Origin: Pseudobutyrivibrio sp.
Lineage (GTDB): Bacteria; Bacillota; Clostridia; Lachnospirales; Lachnospiraceae
Length of the DNA: 64,000 nt
Assembly: GCA_017557435.1 (NCBI GenBank)
Contig: JAFYYR010000013.1
Span: forward strand, 18,736 to 82,735
Reading direction: 5' to 3'
The notes beneath the pieces were generated by a model, which searched no databases, was not told the origin of the DNA, and saw only the letters and a list, made by a program, of their open reading frames with translations. Both the position numbers and the translations under genes were made by a program. Each line of letters starts with the position of its first letter. Positions within the stretch are counted from its first letter, which is position 1. Shown here piece by piece: positions 34,778-44,137 of this stretch.

Positions 34778-35881
34778 ATGAAATACAAGAAAATTGCTAA
34801 GGTAGCATGCTGCTTTGGGTTAATAGCATGCATTATTGGATCAGATTCCACTGTTTCGTTTGCCACTCGTACTGTTTCAGAGATTGAGGCAGAGCAGGAG
34901 GCCTTACAGGATGAGATTGATGCAATAGATTCGGATATTTATGCAGTCGTTAGTCAGATTGCTGAGATACAGGCAGAGATAGATGATACAGAAGCGGAGA
35001 TTGCTGAGACGGAGGAGGCTCTTCAGTCAGCAGAGGCTGCCCGTGATGAGCAGTATGAGGCTATGAAGCTTCGTATAAAATATATGTATGAGACTCCAGA
35101 CCCTAGTGTCTTTGAGATGCTTATGGAGTCAGGTAGTATCAGCCAGTTCCTTAACAGACTGGACTATGCCAATAGCGTACATGAATATGACGATGAAAAG
35201 CTCAATCAGTTCATTGCTACAATAGCAGAAATTGAAGAGCTTGCAGCAGCTTTGGATATTCAAAAGCAGGAGCTTGAATCAGCTAAGTCCGAACTGGCAG
35301 CTCAGGAGGTTGAGCTTGAGGCTGTAGCTGATGAAAAGCGTGGACATATGGATGATCTTGATGCTGAGTTAAAAGAAGCTAAGGAGATTGCAGCTCGTGA
35401 GGCAGCTCTTAGAGCAGCCCGTGAGGCAGCGGCTCGTGCTCAGAATCAGGGTAATGCCACAGCTAGTGTTTCAGCTGGCTATTCTGGCTACAATGTTAAT
35501 GGAGACTTAAACCCGGGTTACAGAACAGGTGTTAGTGGTGGAAGCGTTGTTTCTTTCGCTAATCAATATGTAGGCTGTCCTTATGTATGGGGTGGTAATT
35601 CCCTCAGCAATGGATGTGACTGCTCAGGTTTTGTACAGGGTGTACTTGCCAACTTTGGTATTACCTATGGTGGCCGTATGACATCTGGTACATTTAGAAA
35701 TGTTGGCCAGGAGGTTAGCTACAATTACATGCAGCCAGGTGACATTGTTTGTTACCCAGGTCACGTGGCAATTTACCAGGGCGGCGGCACAATTGTTGAG
35801 GCCCAGAGTACAGCAACAGGTATTACCAATTACCGTTCAGTTAACTGTCACTCAATCATTACAATTAGAAGAGTACTATGA
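34778..35881 (+). CDS. Secreted NlpC/P60 peptidoglycan hydrolase with coiled coil
   Basis: The 367-residue protein has a signal peptide (about residues 1-29, ending near TVSFA). A long coiled coil (residues 33-220) follows, as in PcsB-type hydrolases that are held inactive until activated. The C-terminal NlpC/P60 domain has the catalytic cysteine in CDCSGFVQG and the histidine in GHVAIYQGGG. It cuts peptide stems of peptidoglycan, probably at division. Its stop overlaps the start of the SurA-like gene (ATGA). Confidence 0.92.
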   Translation: MKYKKIAKVACCFGLIACIIGSDSTVSFATRTVSEIEAEQEALQDEIDAIDSDIYAVVSQIAEIQAEIDDTEAEIAETEEALQSAEAARDEQYEAMKLRIKYMYETPDPSVFEMLMESGSISQFLNRLDYANSVHEYDDEKLNQFIATIAEIEELAAALDIQKQELESAKSELAAQEVELEAVADEKRGHMDDLDAELKEAKEIAAREAALRAAREAAARAQNQGNATASVSAGYSGYNVNGDLNPGYRTGVSGGSVVSFANQYVGCPYVWGGNSLSNGCDCSGFVQGVLANFGITYGGRMTSGTFRNVGQEVSYNYMQPGDIVCYPGHVAIYQGGGTIVEAQSTATGITNYRSVNCHSIITIRRVL

Positions 35882-36594
35882 CAAAACAAAAGCTTATTAA
35901 ATCAATAGTCTTATTAGTATGCGTAGCTGTAGTAGGCTACGTATTACTTAATGTAAACTTTAATAGAGACAAGCTTGATTATAATGAGCATTTATCTGAT
36001 GTTGCAGTTACAATTGACGGAGAAAAGGTAACCTACCAGGATTTGGCTTTTTACATTCTCTTTGAGGAGAGAAAGGTGGAGGAGCAGGCTAGAATATACA
36101 ATCCAGATTCTCCAAAGGATTATTGGAATCTCCACACCAATGACACCTTCATTCAGGAAGAGGCCAAAAATGTTGTGATGGAGATGGCTATTCACGACCA
36201 TCTTTTCTATCAGCTTGCTGTGGAGGACGGTATGGATACTCTAACAGCCGACGAGGAAAAAGACTTAGAATTTGCCATTACAGATTTCTGGGAAGACTTA
36301 TATGATGAGCAGTGGGAGAAGCTGCCATGCGACCAGGATACCATCAATGAGCAGATTAGACTTGCTGCTGTGGCAGAGAAGTTCCAAAATTACCTTGCTG
36401 AGAATAAGGGACCGAGCCAAGCTGCATACAAATACGACGGCTACTATTATGAGCAGATTAGAAGTGAGCATTCCATTAAAATTAATGACAAGCTCTGGAA
36501 TAGATTTGTTCTTGGAGATGTTACACTGACACATACTCATTTAAATTACATTAATGGTTTAAATAATGAGAACAAGAAAAAGAAAGAAGATTAG
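35878..36594 (+). CDS. Membrane-anchored SurA/PrsA-like protein without PPIase domain
   Basis: The 238-residue protein has an N-terminal membrane anchor (about residues 8-26). The rest resembles the SurA N-terminal chaperone region (VAVTIDGEKVTYQDLAFYI), but there is no parvulin or cyclophilin domain. It overlaps the hydrolase gene by 4 bp and may help fold or control that secreted enzyme. The assignment is weak similarity by eye, and the function is inferred from context. Confidence 0.65.
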   Translation: MTKQKLIKSIVLLVCVAVVGYVLLNVNFNRDKLDYNEHLSDVAVTIDGEKVTYQDLAFYILFEERKVEEQARIYNPDSPKDYWNLHTNDTFIQEEAKNVVMEMAIHDHLFYQLAVEDGMDTLTADEEKDLEFAITDFWEDLYDEQWEKLPCDQDTINEQIRLAAVAEKFQNYLAENKGPSQAAYKYDGYYYEQIRSEHSIKINDKLWNRFVLGDVTLTHTHLNYINGLNNENKKKKED

Positions 36595-36607
36595 AAAGGC
36601 AATAACA

Positions 36608-37480
36608 ATGAGTAAGTTAAATAGAAACGACCCTTGCTGGTGCGGCAGTGGTCGTAAATACAAGCAGTGCCATGAGGCCTTCGATAGAAAAATCGAAAGC
36701 TTTGCGGTTAAGGGACACAAGGTTCCTACTCACGATCTGATTAAGACACCGGAACAGATTGAGAAAATTAGACAGTCAGCAGTTATTAACATGGCATGCC
36801 TTGATGCTGTTGCTGAGGCAATTCACGAGGGCATGGCAACATCAGAAATCGATAAGATTGTCTACGAGACAACTACTAAAATGGGAGGTATCCCTGCACC
36901 ACTTAATTACGAGGGCTTCCCATACAGCGTATGTACATCAGTAAATGACCAGGTATGTCACGGTTATCCTTCTGATGATGTTATCCTTAAAAGTGGTGAC
37001 ATAGTAAATGTAGATTGTTCCACAATTTTAGATGGATATTTTTCAGATTCATCTAGAATGTTCATGATAGGCGATGTTGACCCAGAGACAAGAAAGCTTG
37101 TTGAGGTCACAAAGGAGTGCTGTGATTTAGGACTAGAGCAGGTTAAGCCATGGGGATTTTTAGGCGATGTTGGAGCAGCTATCTGCAAGCACGCTCACGC
37201 TAATGGTTATCAGGTGGTTAGAGAAATCGGTGGTCATGGAGTGGGACTTGAGTTCCACGAGGAGCCATGGGTTGGCTATAATACACTTCCTGGCACAGAG
37301 ATGTTACTTGTTCCAGGATTTATGTTTACAATTGAGCCTATGATTAACATGGGCACACAGAAAATAAAGACAGACCCTAACAATGGCTGGGAAGTTTCCA
37401 CACTTGATGGCAAGCCATCAGCCCAGTGGGAATATCAGGTACTTGTTACAGAGACTGGATACGAGGTAATTTCATATTGA
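36608..37480 (+). CDS. map: Type I methionine aminopeptidase with SEC-C zinc motif
   Basis: The 290-residue enzyme removes N-terminal methionine. An N-terminal SEC-C metal-binding motif (NDPCWCGSGRKYKQCH, residues 6-21) precedes the catalytic pita-bread domain, whose metal ligands lie in NVDCSTILDGYFSDSS, GGHGVGLEFHEEP and FTIEPM. The SEC-C-bearing form is common in Clostridia and may help dock on ribosomes. The ATG at 36608 follows AGAAAGG; longer forms overlap the previous gene. Its stop overlaps the next start (TGATG). Confidence 0.94.
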   Translation: MSKLNRNDPCWCGSGRKYKQCHEAFDRKIESFAVKGHKVPTHDLIKTPEQIEKIRQSAVINMACLDAVAEAIHEGMATSEIDKIVYETTTKMGGIPAPLNYEGFPYSVCTSVNDQVCHGYPSDDVILKSGDIVNVDCSTILDGYFSDSSRMFMIGDVDPETRKLVEVTKECCDLGLEQVKPWGFLGDVGAAICKHAHANGYQVVREIGGHGVGLEFHEEPWVGYNTLPGTEMLLVPGFMFTIEPMINMGTQKIKTDPNNGWEVSTLDGKPSAQWEYQVLVTETGYEVISY

Positions 37481-38175
37481 TGCGATTAGACAAGCTTTTG
37501 GTAGAATTAAATATCGGAACAAGGTCTGAGGTTAAGGCTCTTCTTAAGAAGGGCCTTATTTTTGTAGACGGACAAAAGGCCATAAAGCCTGAGACAAAGG
37601 TAGATGAAAACTCAGTGGTGATTTCATATCAGGGTAAGGAATACACATACCAGCAATTTTCTTATTATGTGATGAACAAGCCTAAGGGATTGATAACTGC
37701 CACAGAGGATGCTCACGATAGGACGGTTATGGATTTGTTTTATGAGAAATGTCCAGACGCCCCAAAGGGATTGTCACCAGTGGGAAGACTTGATAAGGAC
37801 ACAACAGGACTTCTTCTCATAACAAATGATGGAAAGCTGGCACATGAGCTTTTATCTCCTAAGAAACACGTGGATAAAACATATTTTGTTACGCTAGATG
37901 GAGAGTTGTCAGATGAGGATATCGCTGCCTTAGAATCTGGAGTACGAATCGGTGAGGGAGATCTTACGGCTCCAGCTACAGTTAAATATGAAGGAGGCAA
38001 TACCTGTTACATTACAATCCATGAAGGTAAGTTCCATCAGGTGAAGAGAATGTTCTTTGCAGTAGGCAGGGAAGTCCTTGAATTAAAGCGAACTTCTTTT
38101 GGACAACTTACCCTAGATGAGGAAGATTTACCTGTTGGGCACATTAACAAACTAAAGTGTGAAAGTTTTTATTGA
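37480..38175 (+). CDS. RsuA-family pseudouridine synthase
   Basis: The 231-residue protein has an N-terminal S4 RNA-binding domain (MRLDKLLVELNIGTRSEVKALLKKG) and a catalytic domain with GRLDKDTTGLLLITNDG, where the aspartate attacks uridine. The motif EGKFHQVKRMFFAVG is also typical. It is an RsuA-type enzyme, probably for 16S rRNA. The start at 37480 overlaps the map stop by one base; the longer in-frame form lies inside map. Confidence 0.93.
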   Translation: MRLDKLLVELNIGTRSEVKALLKKGLIFVDGQKAIKPETKVDENSVVISYQGKEYTYQQFSYYVMNKPKGLITATEDAHDRTVMDLFYEKCPDAPKGLSPVGRLDKDTTGLLLITNDGKLAHELLSPKKHVDKTYFVTLDGELSDEDIAALESGVRIGEGDLTAPATVKYEGGNTCYITIHEGKFHQVKRMFFAVGREVLELKRTSFGQLTLDEEDLPVGHINKLKCESFY

Positions 38176-38295
38176 CGATTTAACAAACAAGTTTTATCAT
38201 AGTCTAATCGAGGGGTTTTAGAATTTAAAGCGATAAAGCGAAAAAGTGAAAATCTGATTGGGGAATGGGATTTTCAAGTACAGGAGGAAATAGAT

Positions 38296-39477
38296 ATGAA
38301 GAAGTTTCTTAGTCTTGCGCTTAGCGCATCAATGGCGACTGCTTTACTCGTAGGCTGTGGTAATAGCGGTAATTCTACAGGATCAGATAATGTAGATACT
38401 TCAGGAGAACTTGTTTGGAAGATTGGTGGCATCGGCCCTGTAACAGGTGGTGCTGCTCAGTATGGACAGGGAGTTGAGAATGCAATTCAGCTTGCTGTTG
38501 ATGAGATAAATGCAGAGGGCGGTATCAATGGATACCAGATAGCTTTTAATTTCCAGGATGATGAGGCAGATGCTCAGAAGGCTGTTAATGCTTACAACAC
38601 ACTTAAGGATTGGGGCATGCAGATTCTCGAGGGTACAGTTACATCTGGTGCCTGCGCAGCTGTTTCAGCAGAGACATACAATGACAGAATTTTCCAGCTT
38701 ACACCATCAGCTTCATCTACTAGTGTAACAGAGGGAAATGACAATACATTCCAGATCTGCTTCTCAGATCCTAACCAGGGTACTGTTTCAGCAGACTATA
38801 TTGCAGATAACAATCTTGGAACTAAAATCGGTGTAATCTTTGATAGCTCTGATCCATACTCTTCAGGTGTATATCAGAACTTCGCAGCAGAGGCACAGGC
38901 TAAGGGCCTTGAGATTGTTGCTACAGAGTCATTTACACAGGATAACAAGACAGACTTTACAACACAGCTTAACAAGTGTAAGGACGCAGGTGCAGACCTT
39001 TTATTCCTTCCATTCTACTATCAGGAGGGTTCGGTAGTACTTACACAGGCTAACCAGATTGGATATGATCCAGTAATGTTTGGTGTAGATGGTTTCGACG
39101 GATTACTTGGTGTTGAGAACTTCGATGTTAGCCTTGCAGAGGGTGTATATCTTCTTACACCATTCGCAGCAGATGCAACAGATGATGCTACAAAGTCATT
39201 CGTAGCAAGCTACGAGGAGAAATTTGGTGGCACACCTAACCAGTTCGCAGCAGATGCTTACGACGGAGTTTACATCTTAAAGGAAGCTATCGAGGCAGAA
39301 GGCCTTACACCAGATGCTTCTAACGAGGAAATCTGTGATGCACTTATTGCACAGATTCAGCAGGTTAACTACAACGGACTTACAGGTGAGAATATGACAT
39401 GGAATGATGCCGGCGAAGTATCAAAGGCACCAAAGGCTGTCATCATCAAAGATGGCGGTTACGTATCAGCAGAATAA
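38296..39477 (+). CDS. livJ: Branched-chain amino-acid ABC transporter binding lipoprotein
   Basis: The 393-residue protein has a lipoprotein signal with lipobox LVGC (cysteine near residue 21), a Ser/Gly linker, and a periplasmic-binding-protein type I fold (GPVTGGAAQYGQGVENAIQLAVDEINAEGGING). It should bind leucine, isoleucine or valine, or a related ligand, outside the cell. It is followed, after a 315-bp gap with a structured repeat, by the permease and ATPase genes. AGGAGG precedes the ATG. Confidence 0.93.
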   Translation: MKKFLSLALSASMATALLVGCGNSGNSTGSDNVDTSGELVWKIGGIGPVTGGAAQYGQGVENAIQLAVDEINAEGGINGYQIAFNFQDDEADAQKAVNAYNTLKDWGMQILEGTVTSGACAAVSAETYNDRIFQLTPSASSTSVTEGNDNTFQICFSDPNQGTVSADYIADNNLGTKIGVIFDSSDPYSSGVYQNFAAEAQAKGLEIVATESFTQDNKTDFTTQLNKCKDAGADLLFLPFYYQEGSVVLTQANQIGYDPVMFGVDGFDGLLGVENFDVSLAEGVYLLTPFAADATDDATKSFVASYEEKFGGTPNQFAADAYDGVYILKEAIEAEGLTPDASNEEICDALIAQIQQVNYNGLTGENMTWNDAGEVSKAPKAVIIKDGGYVSAE

Positions 39478-39513
39478 CCAAGTAGGTCGGTTACGTTCAC
39501 AAATATAATTATT

Positions 39514-39660
39514 CCGTTACGCTCTCAAGCCTAAGATATTAGCGGGAAAGCAGCACCCATTTAATAATCGCTTCGCGATGGGTGCGCTGTTGCAAACAGG
39601 TTTTCCCACTTACGTGGGATAGCCTATTTGCTCTCAACACTTAGAGCTTGATAGCTACGG
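39514..39660 (-). repeat. Small structured repeat, copy C (minus strand)
   Basis: Read on the minus strand, CCGT/ACGG encloses CAAGC/GCTTG, a bulged T, CTAAG/CTTAG and a second bulged T, then inner hairpins (CACCCAT/ATGGGTG and TCCCAC/GTGGGA). The CTAAG/CTTAG helix is inverted relative to copies A and B, so pairs are kept but bases swapped. An outer GGCAGTAGATAACAA (minus, 39674-39688) nearly matches the 5' end of copy B. It fills much of the 315-bp gap between the binding protein and permease genes. Confidence 0.72.
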
Positions 39661-39792
39661 ATAGGGATAAAGTTTGTTATCTACTGCCGGATTTATCATT
39701 ACTGAATATAGATACATCAATGACGATGTGGGGAAATCCATCTGCGATTTCTTTGCATCGTATTTAATTTTTTTTGAAAGGAAGTTTAGGTT

Positions 39793-40674
39793 ATGGGATT
39801 TTTAACCTATTTGATTAACGGCTTAAGCTTAGGAAGTGTATACGCGATAATCGCCTTGGGATATACCATGGTTTATGGTATTGCTAAGATGCTTAACTTT
39901 GCCCACGGTGATGTAATCATGATTGGCGCATATTTGGTGTTCATGACAATGACAGGTTCAGGAATGCCAGTTGTGGTCTCAATAGTGATTTCAATCATTT
40001 GCTGTACAGCTCTTGGAATGCTTATAGAAAAGGTGGCATACAAGCCCCTTAGAAAGGCAACAAACCTTGCGGTACTGATTACAGCTATCGGCGTCAGCTA
40101 CTTCTTGCAGAATATGGCGCTGTTGATTTTTGGCTCTAATCCTATTTCGTTTACTTCAGTAATCACTTGGCAGGGCATCACACTTGCAGGTGGACAGCTT
40201 AAAATCAATGGTGTAACAATCATTACTATTATTACATGTTTAATTATCATGGTAGCTTTGATGTGGTTTGTTAAGCACACTAAGCCAGGGCAGGCTATGA
40301 GAGCTGTATCTGAGGATAGAGATGCAGCCACACTTATGGGAATCAATGTAAACGGAACTATTTCCCTTACATTTGCAATTGGTTCAGGACTTGCAGCAAT
40401 CGCTGGTGCATTGCTTTGCAGTTCTTATCCAGTTCTTACACCATACACAGGCTCTATGCCAGGTATCAAGGCATTTACTGCTGCGGTATTTGGAGGAATC
40501 GGTTCTATTCCTGGAGCATTAATTGGTGGACTTTTACTTGGTATTATCGAAAATCTTGCAAAGGCGTACATCTCAAGCCAGCTTGCAGATGCTATCGTAT
40601 TTGCAGTACTTATTATTGTGTTGCTTGTTAAACCTACAGGAATTCTTGGCAAGCAGACAAAAGAGAAAGTGTAG
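39793..40674 (+). CDS. livH: Branched-chain amino-acid ABC permease LivH
   Basis: The 293-residue protein has about eight membrane segments and the LivH signature GLSLGSVYAIIALGYTMVYG near the start. The cytoplasmic loop AVSEDRDAATLMGINVN contacts the ATPase. It forms the transport channel with LivM. GAAAGGAAG lies before the ATG. The stop is followed within 9 bp by livM. Confidence 0.95.
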   Translation: MGFLTYLINGLSLGSVYAIIALGYTMVYGIAKMLNFAHGDVIMIGAYLVFMTMTGSGMPVVVSIVISIICCTALGMLIEKVAYKPLRKATNLAVLITAIGVSYFLQNMALLIFGSNPISFTSVITWQGITLAGGQLKINGVTIITIITCLIIMVALMWFVKHTKPGQAMRAVSEDRDAATLMGINVNGTISLTFAIGSGLAAIAGALLCSSYPVLTPYTGSMPGIKAFTAAVFGGIGSIPGALIGGLLLGIIENLAKAYISSQLADAIVFAVLIIVLLVKPTGILGKQTKEKV

Positions 40675-40683
40675 GTGGCAGCT

Positions 40684-41760
40684 ATGAAAAATCTTAATAA
40701 ATCTACACAGAAATTACTTACAACTATCGGACTAATCGTTGTTTTATATTTAGTGGTTACAATCATGGAGGCAACAGGTAATCTCAGCTCTCTTATGGGT
40801 GGTCTTATGGTACCTGTATGTGCATTCTCTCTTGTTGCAGTAGGACTTAACCTCTGCGTTGGATATCTTGGAGAGTTATCACTTGGACATGCTGGATTCA
40901 TGTGCGTTGGTGCATTTACATCAGCATTTTTCTCAAAGGTATTTATGAATACTATTCCAGATGTACCACGTTTTATATTGGCATTTATCATTGGTACAGC
41001 TATGGCAGCATTGTTTGGATTCCTTATTGCTATTCCAGTTCTTAGACTTAGTGGAGATTACCTTGCAATCGTAACACTTGCCTTCGGCGAGATTATTAAA
41101 AATGTAATCAACACTCTTTACGTAGGAATTGATGGAAATGGAGTTCATGTTTCAATCAAGGATATGCTTTCACTTGGCATGGAGCCAGGAGGACAGGTAA
41201 TTGTAAATGGCGCTCAGGGTATCACAGGTACACCTCGCCAGTCTACATTCCTTATCTCCGTGGTACTCCTTATTATAGTTCTTATTCTTACTTACAATTT
41301 TGTACATTCGAGAACAGGACGTGCAGTGCAGGCTATCCGTGATAATCAGATTGCAGCTGAGACAGTTGGACTTCCAATTACAAAATATAAGCTGATTGCA
41401 TTTACATTATCAGCAGGTATTGCCGGAGTGGGCGGTGTGCTTTTTGCTCACAATATCAGCTCAATTCAGGCTACAACTAATACTTTTGGTTACAACATGT
41501 CTATCATGATTTTGGTTTATGTTGTACTTGGTGGCATCGGTAACTTCAGAGGCTCTATCATTGCAACAGCAGTGCTTTATTTGCTTCCAGAGCTTTTAAG
41601 AGGCATGCAGAATTACCGTATGCTCATCTACTCTATAGTACTTATTGTACTTATGTTATTTAACTGGGCACCAGGTATTTTAAAATGGAGAGAGAAGCAC
41701 GGATTTACAGCCGCAGCTCTTTCACAGAAATTTGGTAAAAAGAAAAAGGAGGTGCAGTAA
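40684..41760 (+). CDS. livM: Branched-chain amino-acid ABC permease LivM
   Basis: The 358-residue protein has about nine membrane segments and the LivM motifs GLNLCVGYLGELSLGHAGF and AIRDNQIAAETVGLPITKYK (coupling helix). The ATG at 40684 is chosen because AGGTGG lies 5 bp before it; the GTG at 40675 overlaps that site. Its stop overlaps the livG start (TAATG). Confidence 0.95.
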   Translation: MKNLNKSTQKLLTTIGLIVVLYLVVTIMEATGNLSSLMGGLMVPVCAFSLVAVGLNLCVGYLGELSLGHAGFMCVGAFTSAFFSKVFMNTIPDVPRFILAFIIGTAMAALFGFLIAIPVLRLSGDYLAIVTLAFGEIIKNVINTLYVGIDGNGVHVSIKDMLSLGMEPGGQVIVNGAQGITGTPRQSTFLISVVLLIIVLILTYNFVHSRTGRAVQAIRDNQIAAETVGLPITKYKLIAFTLSAGIAGVGGVLFAHNISSIQATTNTFGYNMSIMILVYVVLGGIGNFRGSIIATAVLYLLPELLRGMQNYRMLIYSIVLIVLMLFNWAPGILKWREKHGFTAAALSQKFGKKKKEVQ

Positions 41761-42518
41761 TGAGTTTACTTGAAGTATCATCTCTTGGCATTTCCTTTGG
41801 TGGACTTAGAGCAGTTGATGAATTTAATCTTAAAATCGAAAAGGGCGAATTATACGGTCTGATTGGACCAAATGGAGCTGGTAAGACTACAGTTTTCAAT
41901 ATGCTTACTGGAATCTATAAGCCTACAGACGGCAAGATTTTCCTTGATGGCAAGGATATTACAGGCAAGAAGACAGCTGACATTAATAAGGCAGGTATCG
42001 CCAGAACTTTCCAGAATATTAGACTTTTTGGAGATCAGTCAGTTCTTGATAATGTAAAAATTGGACTTCACAATTCCTTTGACTACAGTACAGCTACAGG
42101 AATCTTTAGACTTCCAAAGTACTTTTCGGTAGAAAAGGATATGGACAAGAAGGCTCTTGAGATTTTATCTGTATTTGGACTTGATAAGGAGGCTGATGTA
42201 CTTGCTTCTAATCTTCCTTATGGAAAGCAGCGTCAGCTTGAGATTGCAAGAGCACTTGCAACTAATCCATCACTTCTTCTTTTGGATGAGCCAGCTGCTG
42301 GTATGAATCCAAATGAGACAAAGGATTTGATGGATACAATAGCTCTTATTAGAAAAGAGTTTGGTGTAACAATTCTTTTGATTGAGCATGATATGAAACT
42401 TGTATCTGGTATATGTGAGAAGCTTACAGTGCTTAATTTTGGACGTGTACTTTCACAGGGAGAGACATCAACAGTACTTAATGATCCAGAGGTTATTAAG
42501 GCTTATCTTGGAGAATAA
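41760..42518 (+). CDS. livG: Branched-chain amino-acid ABC ATP-binding protein LivG
   Basis: The 252-residue ATPase has Walker A (GPNGAGKTT), a signature in LPYGKQRQLEIARALA, Walker B (LLLLDEPAAGMN) and the H-loop (LLIEHDMKL). The N-terminal LGISFGGLRAVD is typical of LivG. It powers uptake with LivF. Confidence 0.96.
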   Translation: MSLLEVSSLGISFGGLRAVDEFNLKIEKGELYGLIGPNGAGKTTVFNMLTGIYKPTDGKIFLDGKDITGKKTADINKAGIARTFQNIRLFGDQSVLDNVKIGLHNSFDYSTATGIFRLPKYFSVEKDMDKKALEILSVFGLDKEADVLASNLPYGKQRQLEIARALATNPSLLLLDEPAAGMNPNETKDLMDTIALIRKEFGVTILLIEHDMKLVSGICEKLTVLNFGRVLSQGETSTVLNDPEVIKAYLGE

Positions 42519-42538
42519 TACAAACAGAGGATTTAGAA

Positions 42539-43243
42539 ATGTTAAAGGTTGAGAACTTAGTAGTTAATTATGGAGTTATTCAGGCTCTTAAAGGCATAAG
42601 TTTTGAAGTAAATGAAGGCGAAGTTATTGCCCTTATCGGTGCCAATGGCGCAGGTAAGACAACTACCCTTCAGACTATTTCTGGAATGCTTTCTCCTAAC
42701 TCAGGTAGTGTACTGTTAAATGGCGTTGATATTACTACAATTCCAGGCCATAAAATAGTGTCTATGGGTATGGCTCATGTACCTGAAGGACGTAGAGTTT
42801 TCCCTGGATTAACAGTGCTTGAAAACTTGAAAATGGGAGCTTATACTAGAAGTAACAAGACAGAAATAGCTAATACATTAGAGAGGGTTTACGAGAGTTT
42901 CCCACGACTTAAGGAGAGACAGAATCAGCTAGCTGGTACACTTTCAGGTGGCGAGCAGCAGATGCTTGCAATGGGGCGTGCCCTTATGAGTAATCCTAAA
43001 ATCGTACTTATGGATGAGCCATCAATGGGACTTTCACCTATCTATGTAGATGAGATTTTTAAAATCATTCAGTCTATTTCTGACGCAGGCACCACAGTAC
43101 TTCTTGTAGAGCAGAATGCTAAGAAGGCACTTGCAATAGCAGATAGAGCATACGTACTTGAGACAGGTAATGTGGTTCTTTCTGGTGATGCTAAGGACCT
43201 ACTTAATGATGATTCTATCAAGAAGGCATACTTGGGCGAGTAG
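42539..43243 (+). CDS. livF: Branched-chain amino-acid ABC ATP-binding protein LivF
   Basis: The 234-residue ATPase has Walker A (GANGAGKTT), the LivF-specific MAHVPEGRRVFPGLTVLENL segment, signature LSGGEQQMLAMGRAL and Walker B (VLMDEPSMGL). It is the last gene of the liv operon; no clear terminator follows in the 94-bp gap. Confidence 0.96.
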   Translation: MLKVENLVVNYGVIQALKGISFEVNEGEVIALIGANGAGKTTTLQTISGMLSPNSGSVLLNGVDITTIPGHKIVSMGMAHVPEGRRVFPGLTVLENLKMGAYTRSNKTEIANTLERVYESFPRLKERQNQLAGTLSGGEQQMLAMGRALMSNPKIVLMDEPSMGLSPIYVDEIFKIIQSISDAGTTVLLVEQNAKKALAIADRAYVLETGNVVLSGDAKDLLNDDSIKKAYLGE

Positions 43244-43337
43244 AATATGCAGTTCTATGTGGAGATTTCTTAGGGGCTGTTAGACCGTTGTTACTAGGAC
43301 TTTTCTTATAGGATTGCAAATAATAAGGGGGGCTAGT

Positions 43338-43961
43338 ATGGAGGAGAAGAAGCTAGTTATTTCTATTGCACGTAGTTACGGATCTGGTGGTTTAACCCTT
43401 GCTAAGAAACTGTCGAAGGAATTGGGGATTCCAGTATACGACAGAGAGATTCTACGAATGGCCTCGGACCAGAGTGGAATCAACGAAGAGTTATTTGGTC
43501 AGGTGGATGAGACGGTTAGGAAGATTTTCCTTTCCACTAAGGGCAAGTACAAAGGCATGCCACTGACACCTGAGTACGCAGCATTTACTTCTGATGACAA
43601 TCTATTTGAGCTTCAGGCTGATGTTATCAAGAGGATTGCCAACACACAGAGTTGTATTTTTGTAGGTCGCTGCGCTGATTATATCCTTAGGGATAGACCT
43701 TATGTGCTTTCGCTTTTCTTCTATGCATCTGAAGAGGATTGCTTAGCGAGACTTAGAAAGCAGGTTAGCGGAACTGACGAGGAGCTTATTAAGAGGATGC
43801 ATGCCATCGACAAGCATCGTGCAGATTACTATAAGTACTACACGGGCCGTGATTGGAATGATGCAAGGAACTATGACTTCTGCTTAGACACAGGAGTGAT
43901 GGATTACGATAAGCTAATCGAAGTAGTTAAGGCCTACATAGACATAAAAAATAGAGAATAG
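43338..43961 (+). CDS. Cytidylate-kinase-like protein
   Basis: The 207-residue protein belongs to the cytidylate kinase-like family. The N-terminal ISIARSYGSGGLTLAKKLSKELGIPVYDREI contains the degenerate P-loop (SYGSGG) typical of this group instead of GxxGxGKS. CIFVGRCADYIL is also conserved. The substrate is not established. The ATG at 43338 follows GGGGGG by 6 bp; the TTG-started longer form is unlikely. A terminator follows. Confidence 0.88.
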   Translation: MEEKKLVISIARSYGSGGLTLAKKLSKELGIPVYDREILRMASDQSGINEELFGQVDETVRKIFLSTKGKYKGMPLTPEYAAFTSDDNLFELQADVIKRIANTQSCIFVGRCADYILRDRPYVLSLFFYASEEDCLARLRKQVSGTDEELIKRMHAIDKHRADYYKYYTGRDWNDARNYDFCLDTGVMDYDKLIEVVKAYIDIKNRE

Positions 43962-43983
43962 CTATATTGAACAAGTGATTTTA

Positions 43984-44010
43984 GGAAGCAGCTTACGGCT
44001 GCTTCCTTTA
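43984..44010 (+). terminator. Rho-independent terminator
   Basis: GGAAGCAGC pairs with GCTGCTTCC around TTACG and is followed by TTTATTT. Confidence 0.85.
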
Positions 44011-44137
44011 TTTGTTGGCAGTAATGTAAAATAAGCTGTAATAATGAAATATAAGGCATAAAAGTAGAATTTTATTTGATAATATATATAATGAAATAAG
44101 GTCAGATAGAGAAAGATTTTATTGAAAGGTAATTTAT

